Source: Lethocerus indicus | Lineage: Eukaryota > Arthropoda > Insecta > Hemiptera > Belostomatidae | Assembly (NCBI GenBank): GCA_019843655.1 | Contig: JACDQD010000009.1 | Span: 5,231,204 to 5,295,203 of the forward strand | Reading direction: 5' to 3' | Length of the DNA: 64,000 nt | Part shown: piece after piece, positions 1-13,112 of the stretch | Layout of the letters: every line of letters begins with the position of its first letter | Numbering within the stretch: the first letter of the stretch is position 1 | Position numbers and translations under genes: made by a program | The notes under the pieces: generated by a model | Told to the model about the DNA's origin: nothing | Seen by the model: the letters and a program-made list of their open reading frames with translations, nothing else | Databases searched by the model: none

Positions 1-1496
1 TTAGTTTTCTACAAAAAAACAGGTCCTGTTGTTTTTGCGCCAGTTCTTTTATACAACTATATTATAATAATATAGTGTAAATCTGGTGTAACTACTCATA
101 TTTTAAGTTGTAACGGGCAAAACTCAGAGAGGTCACACCCCAGCTGAAGTAGCTACAGACAAAGTTTCTACAGCCCCTAGAATATTTTATATTTCTTAAG
201 GTGTTGCGGCTAAAAGGGATCCGCTGTAAGTTGACACAACAGCGGTGTGTGGGGGGCGGGGGGCGTACGGACACGGCGTGGAATAAATGAAGCTAAATAA
301 CAGATTATTTCATACGAAACATACCGCCAATGTTCTCTCAGCATAATGTTCTTGAGGGGGTGCTCAAATGCGGAAAATATTGGTTTCCTTACCAAAGGAA
401 CTCGACCGTGTGTCCTATCGGCTGTTGCAACTTTGCTACGCTAATTGCATTAAATATTTACGACGGTTCTTTCGTCTTATTTTCGTATTTCCAGTCTTTT
501 TTGTACCAAGTTGGCATCCGCTCAGGGGAGTACTGTTAGAGCCAGCCGGTCTACAGTTACGCCTTGGCAACTGGTCCGTTGTTCATCGTTTCAACTTTTA
601 CTTCTCTTTACCAACGCGGATTTACCACCAGAAACAGCTAGGCGCATCCGGGTCTCTTCCTTCTGGAAGGGACTCAAATTGTGGGAAAATAGCGAAGGTA
701 TTTTTTTTTCGAATTTCATTCTTATGTTTCGTGACCTGGTTTCGTACTGAATTAGAGGTGAATTGAAGGAGTTTACATTTAATCAATACTTATTCAAATT
801 CCAAAATTCGATACATATATAATTATTTATCTCGAGTTCGAGTGAGTTCACAGGACACGGATGGCTGAATGCTGATCGGCACGGGCGGGCACGGGAATGA
901 ATTGCAGCGACCACATACTCTCTGACACGAAGCGAGAAACGAACTAGCCTCGGCAGCTGGCACAAGAAGAGTTATTTCCCTACAGGAAACCGTCTCGGGG
1001 CGGATATTGGCAAGGTGGAACCAAAGTATATTAAGTTTTAAGTATAGTATTGAGAGCGAAAGATACACAAATGCCAGACAGACGAACTAAAGAAAAGCCT
1101 TTCTGCGAGTACATCGAGGTGTCGTCACCTCGGGCTCGAATAGGGTCCCGGACACCTGCTCGGGCGTGTAATAGACAGTTATATATGGAAGAAAATTCGC
1201 TATGATTTAGAGCGAATAAATACGCTTATTATACGGGCACATTGTTCGATCGGACAGCTCGGCGTCGTAAAGAGATTCGAAGCCGCGGCCATATTTAACG
1301 ACGGCTGAGAAGCTACGGAGGAGCTACGTGTCGGACGGTTTGTTTTCCAATAAAATAGTGCGCCGCAAGGAGTGGCCGTGTGTGGCTTAGGACGGGGAGG
1401 AGGCAGGGGGACGTGTAACGGAGACGTCATAGGACCACCTCGAGGTGGACAAGGAGTGCCTCTCCTTTTAGTTTATAGCATCCCGAGAGCGGAGAG
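1..1496. other. Non-genic stretch, no gene recognised
   Basis: I see no recognisable gene, RNA gene or repeat in this stretch. The longest open frame is 132 codons on the plus strand (368-766). Its translation is rich in F, L, R and S, has no domain I recognise, and overlaps other open frames, so I do not call it a gene. The part from about 1080 to 1500 becomes more GC-rich as it approaches the purine-rich block that follows. Confidence 0.55.
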
Positions 1497-1596
1497 AAAG
1501 ACGCGGTGAGAGGCGGGAGAGCAGAGTACGGATGGCCCCGGGGCTCCGAGAGAGAGATAGAGAGAGAGAGGGAGGGAGTGAGAGGGAGAGAGGGAT
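1497..1596. repeat. GA-rich polypurine low-complexity tract
   Basis: The plus strand is an imperfect (GA)n/(GGGA)n tract, with alternating GAGAGA and GGGAGGGA from about 1548 and more diffuse GA-rich sequence before it. Open frames across it on the minus strand only spell Ser/Leu repeats. GAGAG is the recognition core of GAGA-type factors in insects, so a regulatory role is possible but not shown. Confidence 0.7.
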
Positions 1597-1729
1597 AACA
1601 GCGCGAGTGGGAGAGAGAAGAACAGATCTGACGGAGACCTCGTGACTACGCCCACCACCTGAGGAGAGCACCCACCTCCGTCTTCCTCACATGCGCACGT
1701 GTGCGCGTCCGTGCGCCCACAGTGTCAGC

Positions 1730-1751
1730 GTGTGTGTGTCTGTGTGTGTGT
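1730..1751. repeat. (GT)n microsatellite with one interruption
   Basis: Eleven GT/TG-type dinucleotides with a single C interruption, directly after a short GC-rich segment. The surrounding 1.68-1.9 kb is GC-rich and includes GGAGGAGG-type runs. Confidence 0.8.
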
Positions 1752-1870
1752 ACGATCGAAACAACTCTTCGGTTCTTCGCCGTGGAATAATTAATTCTTA
1801 AGGGAGGACACTGCGACCCAGTGGTGGAGGAGGAGCGCCGGCCAGAGCCGGAGGAGGCGGAGAGACCCGG

Positions 1871-4800
1871 AGGGCACCGCTAATCCCGTAACGACACGAG
1901 AACCACAAGCCCCCCCCCTCAGCTCACGATTAACATGGGTAATCACACGTTCGGTTCACCGGCTCGAGCAACTTACCAAATTGCGCCTCGGACGGAAGGT
2001 CGTCCACCCGACAGCTCTACTTGCCCCGCCGAAGGTATAAAACCCGGCTTCGCATAACACAAATTAAGAGGAAAACACCACAAGGATAGGAAATTATACA
2101 ATGAACTAGGATGACAGCCTGGGACGTCTCTCGGCCAAAAGGGGAATATAACTCAAGTACAGAAAAGCACAATTTGTTGAAAAGAATAAACTCAGGCTAT
2201 TTTTTCGGGCCCTCAAAGCATACACTGTGCCAAATTCTGGTAGATGGACGTTCCAAATTATTAGAATCCAATTTATCGTACTCCTAAGTGTACCATTGAA
2301 AATGTATATGAATTGTCCGACCGATTAACAGATAGAACGCAACTAGGGGCGGTACATTATTCCAGGTGGACCTCGATGTCCATTGTTACTGCTTGTGAGG
2401 GGCCGGCAGGTGGAGAGTTGCTGCATTTGTCCAGTCCGGGGGCTATGTTAATTTCTGCCAGCTCCATTCCGGATAGCCGGGGACAGATAGCTCGGCGACG
2501 TTGACAAAAACCCCTGGGGGGTATAAGACAAAAGCGGAAGGAGGAGAAGGAGGACGCTTATAGCAGTCTCAATTAAAGGAGCGTTGTGCGGGCTCCCGTG
2601 TGTTTGATAAGTCCACGTCACTCTCGCCTCACTCCCGCTGATAATCTCCCTTTTGCTCGGCGCGTATTCAAATAAGGCCGGTCTCGTTCTGTTTACCAAC
2701 CCCTTTTGTATACCATCACCCCCAACCAGCGCCCTTCTATGCCTATCTGGCGTTTCTACTCTCGAATTTGCATTTATTCCTAGTTATATAAACTCTTAAT
2801 TAATCGCTTCCTCCTCCACTTCCACTACAGCTGCCCCGGCACTGGCGTGTACCGGCCCTCTCCTTTCCCCCTCGTGATAATACTAATTCGCGTTTCCCTT
2901 TCTTCGAAATTTATCTACGTCCGTACCGAAAACCGTCGGCCGTCCGAGCCTGAGACACCTGCCGCGGCCGTGAAGGACAGCGCACTTCTAACCGCCCTAC
3001 GGGAGACCACTACGGTATGGGCGAGTGAACCCACTCTACCCTGGTCATAGGCGAAATTAAACGAGCTCACACATGTGAGATATTGAAATAATATGTCAAT
3101 TTTCGCTCTGTCGACTAGTTCCACTGTTGACTATTTCTATGCCTAAAGCCGGAAACATTTTCCTCGACGTTCAAGATTCGAAACCTATATAGGCCCGAAT
3201 CTCCCGTTGTCGAAGCCGTAAAATCTGTATTCACAGTGGGACGGGAAACTGTACGAGGATTTAATATAGAGACATCGGGGATGGACCTTGGCCGAAGGGA
3301 TATCCTTTACGGCGCCGGGTATAGCTATTGAGTGGAGTGCGGCTGTTGGCGGAGGAGCGCCGATGGAGGAGGCAGATGTGCCCAAGTGTCATTCCGAACA
3401 ACCTCGCAGAGGGGTAATAAATACGACGGTGGGGGGGCCGCAGATTGACCCCCCCCCCGAAACACGGTTCAAATCCATAAACCACAATCGTCCTATGAAG
3501 GCTTCCCCTCGCTTACCCCACACTGATTCGAGTACGTCTCCTCGCTCTCACAATTCTCAGCATCTGGCTCAATCACAGAACTCAACTGACGAGGGCTAGA
3601 AAGGACTAGCGTTAAGATTTTTAGCCGCGAAAGTCTGGCGATTGTTTAGTAAAATAATTTTACTTCCCCTTCATCTTGAGCTAATTCTTTGAGTTCTTTC
3701 GCCGTCCCAAGAATTATCCCTATACTTTTCCTACAGAACCTTTTCAGGGTCTCCTTATAGAGAAGGGGCTTAATACTGGCGCAAATTCGAAAAATGTTTA
3801 TTACATCCATTTTATTCCTTAATCTCGTATATAAAGCTCGTGATCTCCTCCTACTCTCAAACCGGTTGGGTAAGATAAAGACAAATGAATAAATGGAGAA
3901 AACTATTAGTACACAGTTAATTAACACTGACACTTGTACTTCATTATACCATCCTTTCGGAATTATAATAGGGACTTTCTGTGTATTAGAAAGTGCAGAT
4001 AAATGGTAATGTATTAATGGTCTCGAAGTTACGACCGATCGGGTTCGGGTTTTAATTGGGGGCGCACGAGCCGCCCTCACAGCATTTCAACCGGCAGACG
4101 GCGCCTGGGCGTGTTTCTGTTTCCATCGTTACGAAAATATCAGTTATCGACAGATACTTGTGTGTGTTTGTGTAGTACGTTCGTGTATTTGCATAATTAC
4201 ATAAACATGAAGAGACGGGCACGGTGCCGCCTCCCACTCCGCCTCCGCCCGATTCATAGTTTACGGTCGGGACAATCATCGGTTTTCGCGCTGATTATAA
4301 GTCAACGGGGTAACCTTTGTCTCGGCGAAACCAGGAAAGACCGGACGGCAGTTTCGAAGGCGGAGAATTAGGGAATGAACCCTTTAAACAAAGCCGAAGG
4401 GGGCGGCGGTTTGTGCTGACCTTTTCGCTTAGGTCGACCGGGGCCCAGAGTTTGCGTACCGGGACATGCTTTTCAAAGTTTGGGCTTAGAAATCAATAAA
4501 ATACTTAAAAAAAGCATAATTTTAATGCGATAATCAGCTGTCTGTTTACGGACAGTATTGCACATTTTAATATACTTATTCAAATTTATCATATTCGATG
4601 GGAAACCCGGATCGTGTTGAACGGTCACTACAGATTCCATGTGTAACAGAATATGTGGGATAGCATTCCTTGGCAGAAATCCAGACCGTGTAATTTAATG
4701 AATAACGAACAGGACCTTTTTTTATCCCGTCGAGTGTTTAAAACCGCCACAAAGTCAGGAAGGAATGATTTTGGATATATCGGAGGATGTGTGCAGTGAT

Positions 4801-6224
4801 TTGCAACTAAACTATTCAAAATTGAGACAACGTCGTCATGTATGAATTTCTATATCATTGACGCAATACAAATCATTTTACCGGTATAACTATTAGATAG
4901 ATTATCCAAAATATAGACCATTTCCTACAGAAATATTTATACACAAAATGAAATAAAATTGTTGATTTTTTCTTATATAAACTTAGAGATTTGGAGAGAG
5001 TTTTCAGTTTGGCGAAGGGAGAAAAAATATGAGGGAAGTATTTTTATATTTTTGTGCGGGGCGGAGCTACCCTCGGCCGTGCACAAACCGGCGGGGGCTT
5101 CGATTCCTTCCGAAGGGAAGGGCAAACACCGCCCGCCACCATTTTTCCTAATGATGTCACCTCTTTCATCCGGCCAGCCCCTCCAGAGACGACGGCGGGT
5201 TGATTTTGGCCGTGGGGTTGCCCGGGTTACCGGCGGCGACCCTCTAATGAAATTTTTGCTTGCGTTACCTCGGAAAATATTGTGGTGGGGGGGGGGATGC
5301 GCACCTTTTGTAGCTTGATTTTTACAGCTCTTATCCGCTCGATACTTTCGCTGAAAGTAATAATAGAAGTATGAACGTATCGAGGGTGTCATTCCCCAAG
5401 AAAATATTCCAATAGACAACACCGAAAACGTATATCCTTAAGCGATCAAAATAGCAGTGCCTAGCAACAAATTCTATAGGGGTATTCTACCCCTTTCCGC
5501 CCACAAAGACTTCAAATAGTCAAACAATTTATTTATTTCAGTTTTCGGCCATCACTTTAATTTATCTACCTATTTGCTCCAAAGCGATATTTGCTTTGGA
5601 GTTGACTTCAACGATTTCCGCTGCATTTAAAGTTATCGAAGCATATTTTGTACTTGTCAGATGAATTGGATAATAGCATATGATTATGTATCGTTTTTAT
5701 ATATTTTACATTGTAAATTTCGGGTCCGTGACTTAATTTTGAATTAGGCGGAGCATCGGAGCACATAAATACGGTTCGCCTATTTTCCGGCCTACAGGAC
5801 TGAATTTGGAACGTGCGGATTTCGACCAGCGGAGCGAAGAGAAAAGTTGAGTTTAGCGATTGGATCCGGGGCCGGCGTTTGATCGGAACGCTGTTCCGAC
5901 TGCAGCGTCACTTCCTTATTGCGATATTATGCCGACGGGGGGAAGACTGAGCGGAGAGCAATCAGAGCTTTAAAAATAAATCGTAATTACAGCGGCTCGT
6001 TCGATGCTTATGATTTCGGTTTTTTATCTCACCCGACGATAATTGGCCGGCTTTCGTCTGCTCGTTTCGACGGTCAAGTACCGTGATAAATTCGCAGCCG
6101 CCGCGCAACTTACTTGCCTGGGATTTCTTCATCTGGCGCTAGTTGTTGGCGCGATTACGGCTGTTCGGCTGTGGCTATCTGCGCGAATAAAATGACAGAA
6201 TATCTGTCGAGGTGAAATAAAAGC
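1871..6224. other. Non-genic stretch, no gene recognised
   Basis: No gene is recognised. The two longest open frames are both on the minus strand: 144 codons (3646-4080) and 149 codons (4973-5422). Neither has a domain, signal peptide or repeat pattern that I can identify, and both are compatible with chance. A short G/C homopolymer-rich patch lies near 3429-3459. The segment 5740-6190 is relatively GC-rich and contains a small inverted repeat, listed separately. Confidence 0.5.
5884..5898. promoter_or_regulatory. Inverted repeat CGGAAC-GCT-GTTCCG
   Basis: Two perfect 6-bp half-sites are separated by 3 bp. The geometry, an inverted repeat with a 3-nt spacer, resembles steroid-receptor-type response elements, but I know of no insect factor with exactly this site. 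A 15-bp match of this kind can arise by chance in 64 kb. Confidence 0.2.
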
Positions 6225-6490
6225 AACCACCCATTTAGTTTAACACACCTGTTTTGTGGTCTGCGAGGGGTTGGATTTCGTGTTTTTCTGTCTCCTCTCG
6301 CTGGTTTGGTCTTTTGCTAGACCGGTTTCGGCCTAGCAAAGTGCCAAAGGTGACTAACACCGCTACTGAAGATGGCGAGCAGCCGTCTAAGACGGCGCTG
6401 GCGAGAAGCGTTCTTGGTCTAAGAAAAGACCAAACCAGCGAGAGGAGACAGAAACACACGGAATCTACGGTAACCGCCCATTTGTTTTAC
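6225..6490 (-). mobile_element. Hairpin-core short repeat, copy 1 (with flanking duplication)
   Basis: The element runs from about 6245 to 6471 and is inverted relative to most other copies. It begins with the complement of the 3' tail (ACCTGTTTTGTGGTCTGCGA) and ends with the complement of the 5' end (GGAATCTACGG). Inside are perfect inverted arms of 31 bp at 6285-6315 and 6424-6454, built around CTCCTCTCGCTGGTTTGGTC. The loop holds the shared core with GACTAACACCGCTACTGAAG and a further small hairpin at 6382-6396. The flanks 6225-6244 and 6472-6490 are near-identical (both AACC.CCCATTT..TTTAC), consistent with a target-site duplication of about 19 bp that has aged. There is no coding capacity. 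The open frames across it are by-products of the arms. Confidence 0.8.
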
Positions 6491-9400
6491 GCAATTAAAA
6501 CAATAATTAATGACATAAATACTACTCCGCGTGAACAGCGCTTTGGCACTCAACAACCAAAATGTGAGTGAAATATCATTTAAATTACGCAGAAATGTAC
6601 AATTCAACCATTATTAAATCATTATCCTCGATCAATACGGGAGTTTCTTATTACATATAGCTGAACACAGTGGGAGGTCCTGAATTCAATTTATCATGAA
6701 TTTATCTAATATAACTGTTATTATATAAGTTTTATCGAAGCAGCAATGCCGATTTAACAGTTACAGATATTTGAATATTAATTTCAGAATATCACTTGGG
6801 AGATTTTACCGGATATTACCGATTTAGTTCAATATTTTCGTTGTGTCTGTCGCCTCCTCCGATACCTATTACAGAATAAATTCTGCACCCCCGAAAGAAG
6901 ACGTATATAGTGCCGCGGTCTCAATTAGCGAGGAATGCCGGCCGAGGTGAACGCACAATTCCGCCTACTATTATGCAAAATTGTAGGTCACACTGGTAAT
7001 TATATAGCGAGGATGAGGAGGAGGATGAGGAGTAGTAGTAGGAGGAGGAGGAGGAAATAATGCATAACAGAATATATTTTTAACTCCCGCGCTGCTCCAA
7101 GTCAACCGTGAACTTGATTGTTACAGTAAATAAGCAATTTCGGCGAGGGATAATTGTCTCACGCCGCTTACGATTTTCTTTCTTCAAGCCTTTGAATAGC
7201 CTTGTTGAAGCGCACTTTTGAGAACGTGGGGGGCGGGAGCAAAGAAAAGTAATACTGAATATTCATACGATTATTTTTAAACTATAGCATTAAATGGCCC
7301 GCCCGAAAACGAAGTACTCGTTAAAATTAAATTTCGCAACTGCTGTATCGCATTTCCGCGCTTTTGTACAGTAAGTCATCCCTTTCTCATACTATTTTCA
7401 ATAGCAGTAAAGCTCATGAAAGTCTAAACAATAACAATTATACAATTCGGCTTCAAAATGGCTAGAAACAAAATTTACGACCTCGTTAGCTCTATTTTCT
7501 GTAAATAGACTCAATAACTCGTTAGGCTAATGTCTGCTGATATATTGTGTTTTAATTTGTATTCGGTCGCTGGCCCAACCGTTAGCCTACGCGTTTCCTC
7601 ATATCGGTCTCCCCGTTTCTTCCACATCTGGGAGTATTCCAGGCGCCTCCACCCGGCCGCTTGTTTGGGCCCGTGTGCAATATCCGGGGCCCCGGCTTTA
7701 TTAAAACCTAGACGGGATAAAATTGTGTATACGCCACCAGCGCCAAAGGGAAAGGACCGAACTGGCGGCGGCGGCCGGGACCCAGTACATGTACCGTTTT
7801 TTAACGATGAATTAACAGCGGTTTATTAATTTTACAATATATCCGACACTATAACCAGGCGGGCACCGTTTATATATAATATAAAAGAGACTGAAATTTG
7901 TTTAAAGCAGGTACAATTGACTATAAAAAAATTCAGATAAAGGATAATATCCAAAAATTATCTACTATGGATTATAGAAATATGGTTCAGAGTATTACTC
8001 CTAAGTGCTATTCTCATAATATAAATCCATTCTGCAAATAAAGAAAAATGGTGTTATTAGGACTGAAATTTGTTTAAAACTAGTAAACTTATCTTTAAAG
8101 ATATTAAGGCAGTTAAATCAACAAAAATAAAATAATTTAAAATGTTCGGACTTCTACTTTGTCCCCTGTGTTTCAGAATATTACTTCCGCTTCCTATTCT
8201 CATACAAAGCATTGTAAACCCGTTAGGGGGGGAAGATAAGAATAGACCGTCATTAACATTACTGAAGCACCGAATAACATGAATAAGAAAACATTTGAGA
8301 TGCATTACCTTAAATAGATACTTATTAATTTTAATTCCTGACCCGGTATACGGAGTTGTACCGTATATGGTCGCTTAATGTTTACGGCATGTCAATTATA
8401 ATTCATTCTTGTTGACAGCCTCGTAACAGCCGTCCGATTTTATCTATAGTCAAGTTTACCTTGATGTATTTACGGAATGACTAGATTTTTTCTGTGCATT
8501 CTATTCGATTTCTCTGATCAATATCGCCGGATTAATTGCGATATCTGAAGGTGGATTAAGTAATCAGCCCGGTAAATAAGATATTTAAATGGTCAATTCG
8601 TTATAATCTGTTAAGCCGTCACAATTCTGCACCTGCACTCAGGAGGACATGAAAAATATTATTTTATTATATTTTCTTTTATTGAAATTACATCTTAATG
8701 AGTAATTAAAACAACGTGCGTATAACAACGTATGTAATTTTATTGTCCTGCGGAAGTCCCAATGGCTATCTCCCACCGGTCTCTGGCATTCCCACTGTAG
8801 CGTCCATTTTCCGTTCGGCCGAAGTCCAGCGTGGGAAAAGTCCCAGAGAAGGCCCGTTAGGCTTCCCTAATGGAATCTCACAGAGTCCCGGGTACCGGGA
8901 CATTGGAACAGAAATGTCCGAAGGAATGCCTCCCTGTAACAATACCCCAATGAATGCAAAGTACATAATCAAGATATTATCTAAAAATATTAATGTATAT
9001 AATATAAAATAATATCTATATCATTTAGGTTTTAGGTTCGTTTTCCCATTTCAGCATCAGTACGCTAACGATGCTGCTTCCCAGTAGTACATAAGCATAA
9101 GGCCAAATCGTCAGAACAGAAAATCACAAAACTTCTATAAATTATTAGTTAAATTTCTTGGAATTTATTACTCTTCACAAATCCACAGGGTAGGAGTTCC
9201 GAATCTATGACTTTTATTATTCTAACTTCTCTTGAGAGAAGAATCATTCGCTTAGCCCGTACTATTCTACTGTAAATTATCCAACGTTAGTAAAATGTAA
9301 TTGTGTACAATAAACAGTCTACCAACTGAGTACGCAATAATGTTTATGGATATCATTTCGTCGCAAGAGTCGATGAATAACGGATCCCAATTTATGTAAG

Positions 9401-12087
9401 TTATCCGCCTATGACGCCTTTATATTTCATCGTTTTATCAATTCCGGTCTAGCAGTCGTTTAAAAATTAATTACTCCGCAATTAATGTGTTTTTTTTCGC
9501 AATCCAACACAACCTGATTGTCACGGCTGTTCATATACCTTTTGCGGTATATTTCAAATAAGAATGAAAAGAGATGAATCAACAAATTTTATATTCTACA
9601 CCTTTCACGTGACGTTGCGAATATACAGTTACGCGTTCACGAACGCTGCAGGAACGTCATTCTCTCTAATTTTTCATATTTTTATATTTCATCGTTTTTA
9701 TTATATTCCCGTTTCTGTTTCGGGCACGAAATGCACTCGCGTGTCGGGCGCCCAATTCGCTCCCCCGCTTTCGCTCGCGTAATTATTCGCGACCGGCAAC
9801 AACAAAAAAATGTTTCAACATTAATAAGAGAAAAACGACGCGGGGTGGTGCGTCGGCGGGTGAAAAACGTATTTCCGGAAATCAAGGGCCACTAAAAACA
9901 GCGTATTAGGCTCATTTGTATGGAAATGTCCAGCACTTCATGTTTGCCGTAACGCCTGTTTTGAAAATAGATTTTCGGTTCAATTTTATTTCTATTATTA
10001 TTTGCGGGAAGCCTTTTTTCTTTTTATATTTTCGAAAATTTCCAAAAATGTCAAAATGCGTTTTCCTCTTATTTGAATAATAATTGGTTTATGAATAATT
10101 GGTACGGCGGAAACACCAACTTAGCCAAAGTTCAAGTGTGGGGCTTGTTTAAAGCACTGTAGAAGATTACTTTTGCAACAGTTTCTTCCAGAGATCTGCT
10201 GAGTGTTGAATTTGTCCTGAAGTCAAAAGCGAACGTCAGAGCAAGAGCCATCCGGGAATTACTTTAAATTACGACGTTGAATTACGAATTTACATTCTTA
10301 CTTCATTGCCAAGGAAGCGGGTGTAAAATACGCGATATTTCGTTCGGGTTGTGTCCTCGAGCAATTCGAGCAATTAAATTATATCCGAGGCATAAATATC
10401 GGCGGGCAGATGTCCGTGGAAGTGTTCGTGGGTGATGTAATTGCCCGCGGGTCGGAAAGAAAAATAAAAATTTAAAAAAACAAAAACAAAAAACCCGCAG
10501 AATTATTCGCGTACATTAGCCGGTTTCGAAATTGGCCCCCGACTTCCTCCTTCCCCGACCGACAACAACGTCCGATATTAATCAGTCCGGTTAATTGATT
10601 CCACCGGGAAGCCTATTATATCATCCATTTTTTTTTATTTTGGGCCCACTCCTTTTCCACAGGTAACCGAGAAATCTGCATCGGGTCCTCCGATTATTGC
10701 CGTAATTAAATCCCAAATTAAAGGCCTAATGGCTCATTATTTGTCGATCCTTCTTAACAAGCGGAGGCTGGACGAGGCCTCCTCCTCGAGGCTCGCTCAC
10801 GTACACTCGCCGTACACACTGGCCCGCTCGTAAATTAACTTGCGAAAGGGTGGCCCGGCCGTTTGTGTGTTTTACACGGATTTTCGGTCCAGTTTTAATT
10901 CGGCTCGGCAATAAATTATGGGGCATTTATCAAGTTTTTATCCCCCTCCCACCCCTCGATCCTTTTTTCCTCACAAAAACCCGCGTCACATTTTCTCTTT
11001 TTTTTTCCCCCCCGTGCCGGAGCTTATCGGCATCGCCATTAAATAAAACCGAAGGGGGCGCCTCCCGAAAGCTTAAGAAATTACAGCGGAGCGTAGATAC
11101 GACAATATATATTTTTGATGAATTTCATCTGCAAAACAAACCTAGACATTAAAGAAAATCGTAGCCGACGTTGCCACGTTGAGGAAATAAAAATTCATTA
11201 CTCAATTTTAGATGAAGTGTCCTCTTGGCTCTGTTCAATACTGCACGGCCTAGCTCAAGATCAAGTTATACAGCAAATCGCAAGAGCCCCACAAACATAT
11301 ACTTACCATCGTATGAAAGAAAGTGTTAATCCTGGATGCGAGGGGCAGAAGGACAATATCTAGTTTAATATATTACTGGCAATAAATAAGAGTGCTGACA
11401 GGACGCTTGAAGTAAAAAAAAGTTAATGTACCAAAATCAATAGCTCATACAATTTTTATTTAACAGAAATTACCTTGTATTCTACATTTATTTCATATTA
11501 TTCCTGGTTCCTGCTCAACTCCTAATAACTGCAAGAACGCAATCATCTATCTGAAATAAATTCTCGAGCACCGAAATAATGCACAACAAGATGTATGTAG
11601 AAAAAAATAGCCATAAACTTTTTAATCTGGATCCCGCTTATTGGTTCGTGGAGAGTTACGTTTATATTTTGTCCGACGATTGGCGTCCGAATAATTTTCA
11701 TTCCGACTTTAATATCGCCGGTCGGCTTTAAGCCGCGAGCAGTAAAAACGGCACTAAAGCTCATGAGTTATTTCCATCAGGCGATAAATGAAACCGTGCC
11801 CGACAGCAGGGTCTTCGTCGGTTCGTTGAATCGATAATGTTTTGGCGAGTAACAAGGAAGTAGTGACAATTATATCGTAGCAGTTACTGTTACGTCGAAA
11901 CCATAATAACAATTATGCCGTACTAGCATAATTCATTTAATTACGATAATACCGAATTCCGATAAAATGTCCGTTGCTAAAATTGTTCAATAAATATACG
12001 TTAATGATAACCGCGAAGATCTCTCAGGGCCGACACATTATGAAAGATCATCTACACGTATCTATTAACGGTTACATGAAAATAATT
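6491..12087. other. Non-genic stretch, mostly AT-rich
   Basis: No gene is recognised. The stretch is mostly AT-rich and stop-dense (for example 7840-8400 and 9000-9560), with a more GC-rich patch at 7580-7800. The open frames are under 105 codons and show no domains. A short hairpin, GTCCCGG-GTA-CCGGGAC, lies at 8885-8901. A C-rich/T-rich patch lies near 10938-11020. Confidence 0.5.
7009..7056. repeat. (GGA)n-type imperfect microsatellite
   Basis: An imperfect GGA/GAT/TAG trinucleotide tract reading GGATGAGGAGG, then TAGTAGTAG, then GGAGGAGGAGGA. It is a simple repeat and I see no gene context. Confidence 0.8.
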
Positions 12088-12279
12088 CCGTAGATTTTTT
12101 GTGTTTCTGTCTCCTCTCGCTGGTTTGGTCTTTTGCTAGATCCAAAGTGCCAAAAGTGACTAACACCGCTACTGAAGATGGCGAGCGGCCGAAACCGGTC
12201 TAGTAAAAGACGAAACCAGCGAGAGGAGACTGAAACACACGAAATCGGCGGTATTCCAAACTCTCGCAGACCACAAACG
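12088..12279 (+). mobile_element. Hairpin-core short repeat, copy 2
   Basis: It starts CCGTAGATTTTTTGTGTTTC and ends in a degraded form of the 3' tail (TATTCCAAACTCTCGCAGAC then CACAAACG). The left arm TGTGTTTCTGTCTCCTCTCG (continuing CTGGTTTGGTCTTTTGCTAGA) is matched by a near-perfect inverted arm at about 12195-12245, with a few substitutions such as GAGACTGAAAC for GAGACAGAAAC. The loop carries CCAAAAGTGACTAACACCGC, also in copy 1. I see no convincing flanking duplication; AT-rich flanks (AATAATT versus AAATTATT) are only suggestive. Confidence 0.75.
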
Positions 12280-13093
12280 ATCCATCCATAAATTATTAGG
12301 GAGGGTTTATATTTCGGCAGAAAGCGCACGATATAAAAATTATTGATGATTAAAATTTTCGGTATAGGCGCCTGGAAGTATTGAATTTGGCGGAAGAGAA
12401 AAATTAGAATCCGACGATTCGAAACTTCGTCCTCATTCCTGAATTCTCCGGAGAACACACAGCTATCGTCCTCCCCCCTTATACGCACGCACACAGTAAA
12501 ATAAATTCCCCACCCTGTTTTGCGAATTAAAGACAATCGCTGGGGGGTTAGACGAAAGCGAGGGATGGAGAGAGAGAGAGAGAGGAGGGAGGGAGGGAGG
12601 GTGAGAAAGAGAGCAGGGTAGGAGAAACGCACTGATGGGAGGTTGGTGTGGGAGGGAACTCTAATTATGAGAGCTAAGGGGGTAGAGAGTGCCGAGTGTT
12701 GCCATGGGGACCCGGCCATTAGCATGTGCAAGGTAGATAGGGCGCCCCCACAACACCACGTACCGCAACATGCACGCATACAAGAACACCAGCCGCCACT
12801 GTAAATACAGCCCTTACCTACGCCCACAAACACACATACACCAATCACACGGTTTCCTAATTCGACCGCCGAATGAACCAGATATTATTACTCACCGGCC
12901 TCCCTTTAATACCCCACTTAACGCCTTTCACTAAGTATTTAAAGCATCGGTAGCGGAGTTGTGAACAGATCCCGACGGGATCCTAAATACGCCATGAATT
13001 CCCCCGTAACGAATATATTATCGCACATTCCAGACTAAATTGTAAGTACAAACAATAATGTAAGTTCTTCATCAGTAAATTGTATGTCAATTA
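12280..13093. other. Non-genic stretch with a GA-rich tract
   Basis: No gene is recognised. A 258-codon minus-strand open frame runs through this stretch (12072-12848), but it is built from copy 2 of the hairpin repeat, a (GA)n/(GGGA)n tract at about 12567-12602, and Cys/Leu-rich translation of unique sequence. I reject it as a gene. Confidence 0.55.
12567..12602. repeat. (GA)n-(GGGA)n polypurine microsatellite
   Basis: GAGAGAGAGAGAGA runs directly into four GGGA units. The minus strand gives the Ser-Leu run inside the rejected 258-codon open frame. Confidence 0.85.
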
Positions 13094-13112
13094 CTCCTCT
13101 CGCTGGTTTGGT
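13094..13112 (+). mobile_element. 19-bp scrap of the hairpin-core repeat
   Basis: CTCCTCTCGCTGGTTTGGT is an exact match to the conserved arm of the hairpin repeat and is followed by unrelated TAGTAGTATTATTAGTAG sequence. It is probably a heavily truncated or decayed copy. A 19-bp exact match is unlikely by chance, but with no other element sequence around it the call is modest. Confidence 0.45.

Noticed and set aside
368..766. 132-codon plus-strand open frame
   Set aside because: No domain or conserved motif, several overlapping alternatives, and a length compatible with chance in 64 kb.
3646..4080. 144-codon minus-strand open frame with one hydrophobic segment
   Set aside because: A single hydrophobic stretch is not diagnostic, and I see no family resemblance or support for a start. 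I keep it as non-coding.
4973..5422. 149-codon minus-strand open frame
   Set aside because: Arg/Pro/Gly-rich translation of a GC-rich patch, with an equally open plus-strand frame. No domain.
12072..12848. Longest open frame in the window, 258 codons on the minus strand
   Set aside because: It is composed of hairpin-repeat copy 2, a (GA)n/(GGGA)n tract translated as Ser/Leu, and unique sequence with no domain. The parallel frame in copy 1 arises from the same repeat arms.
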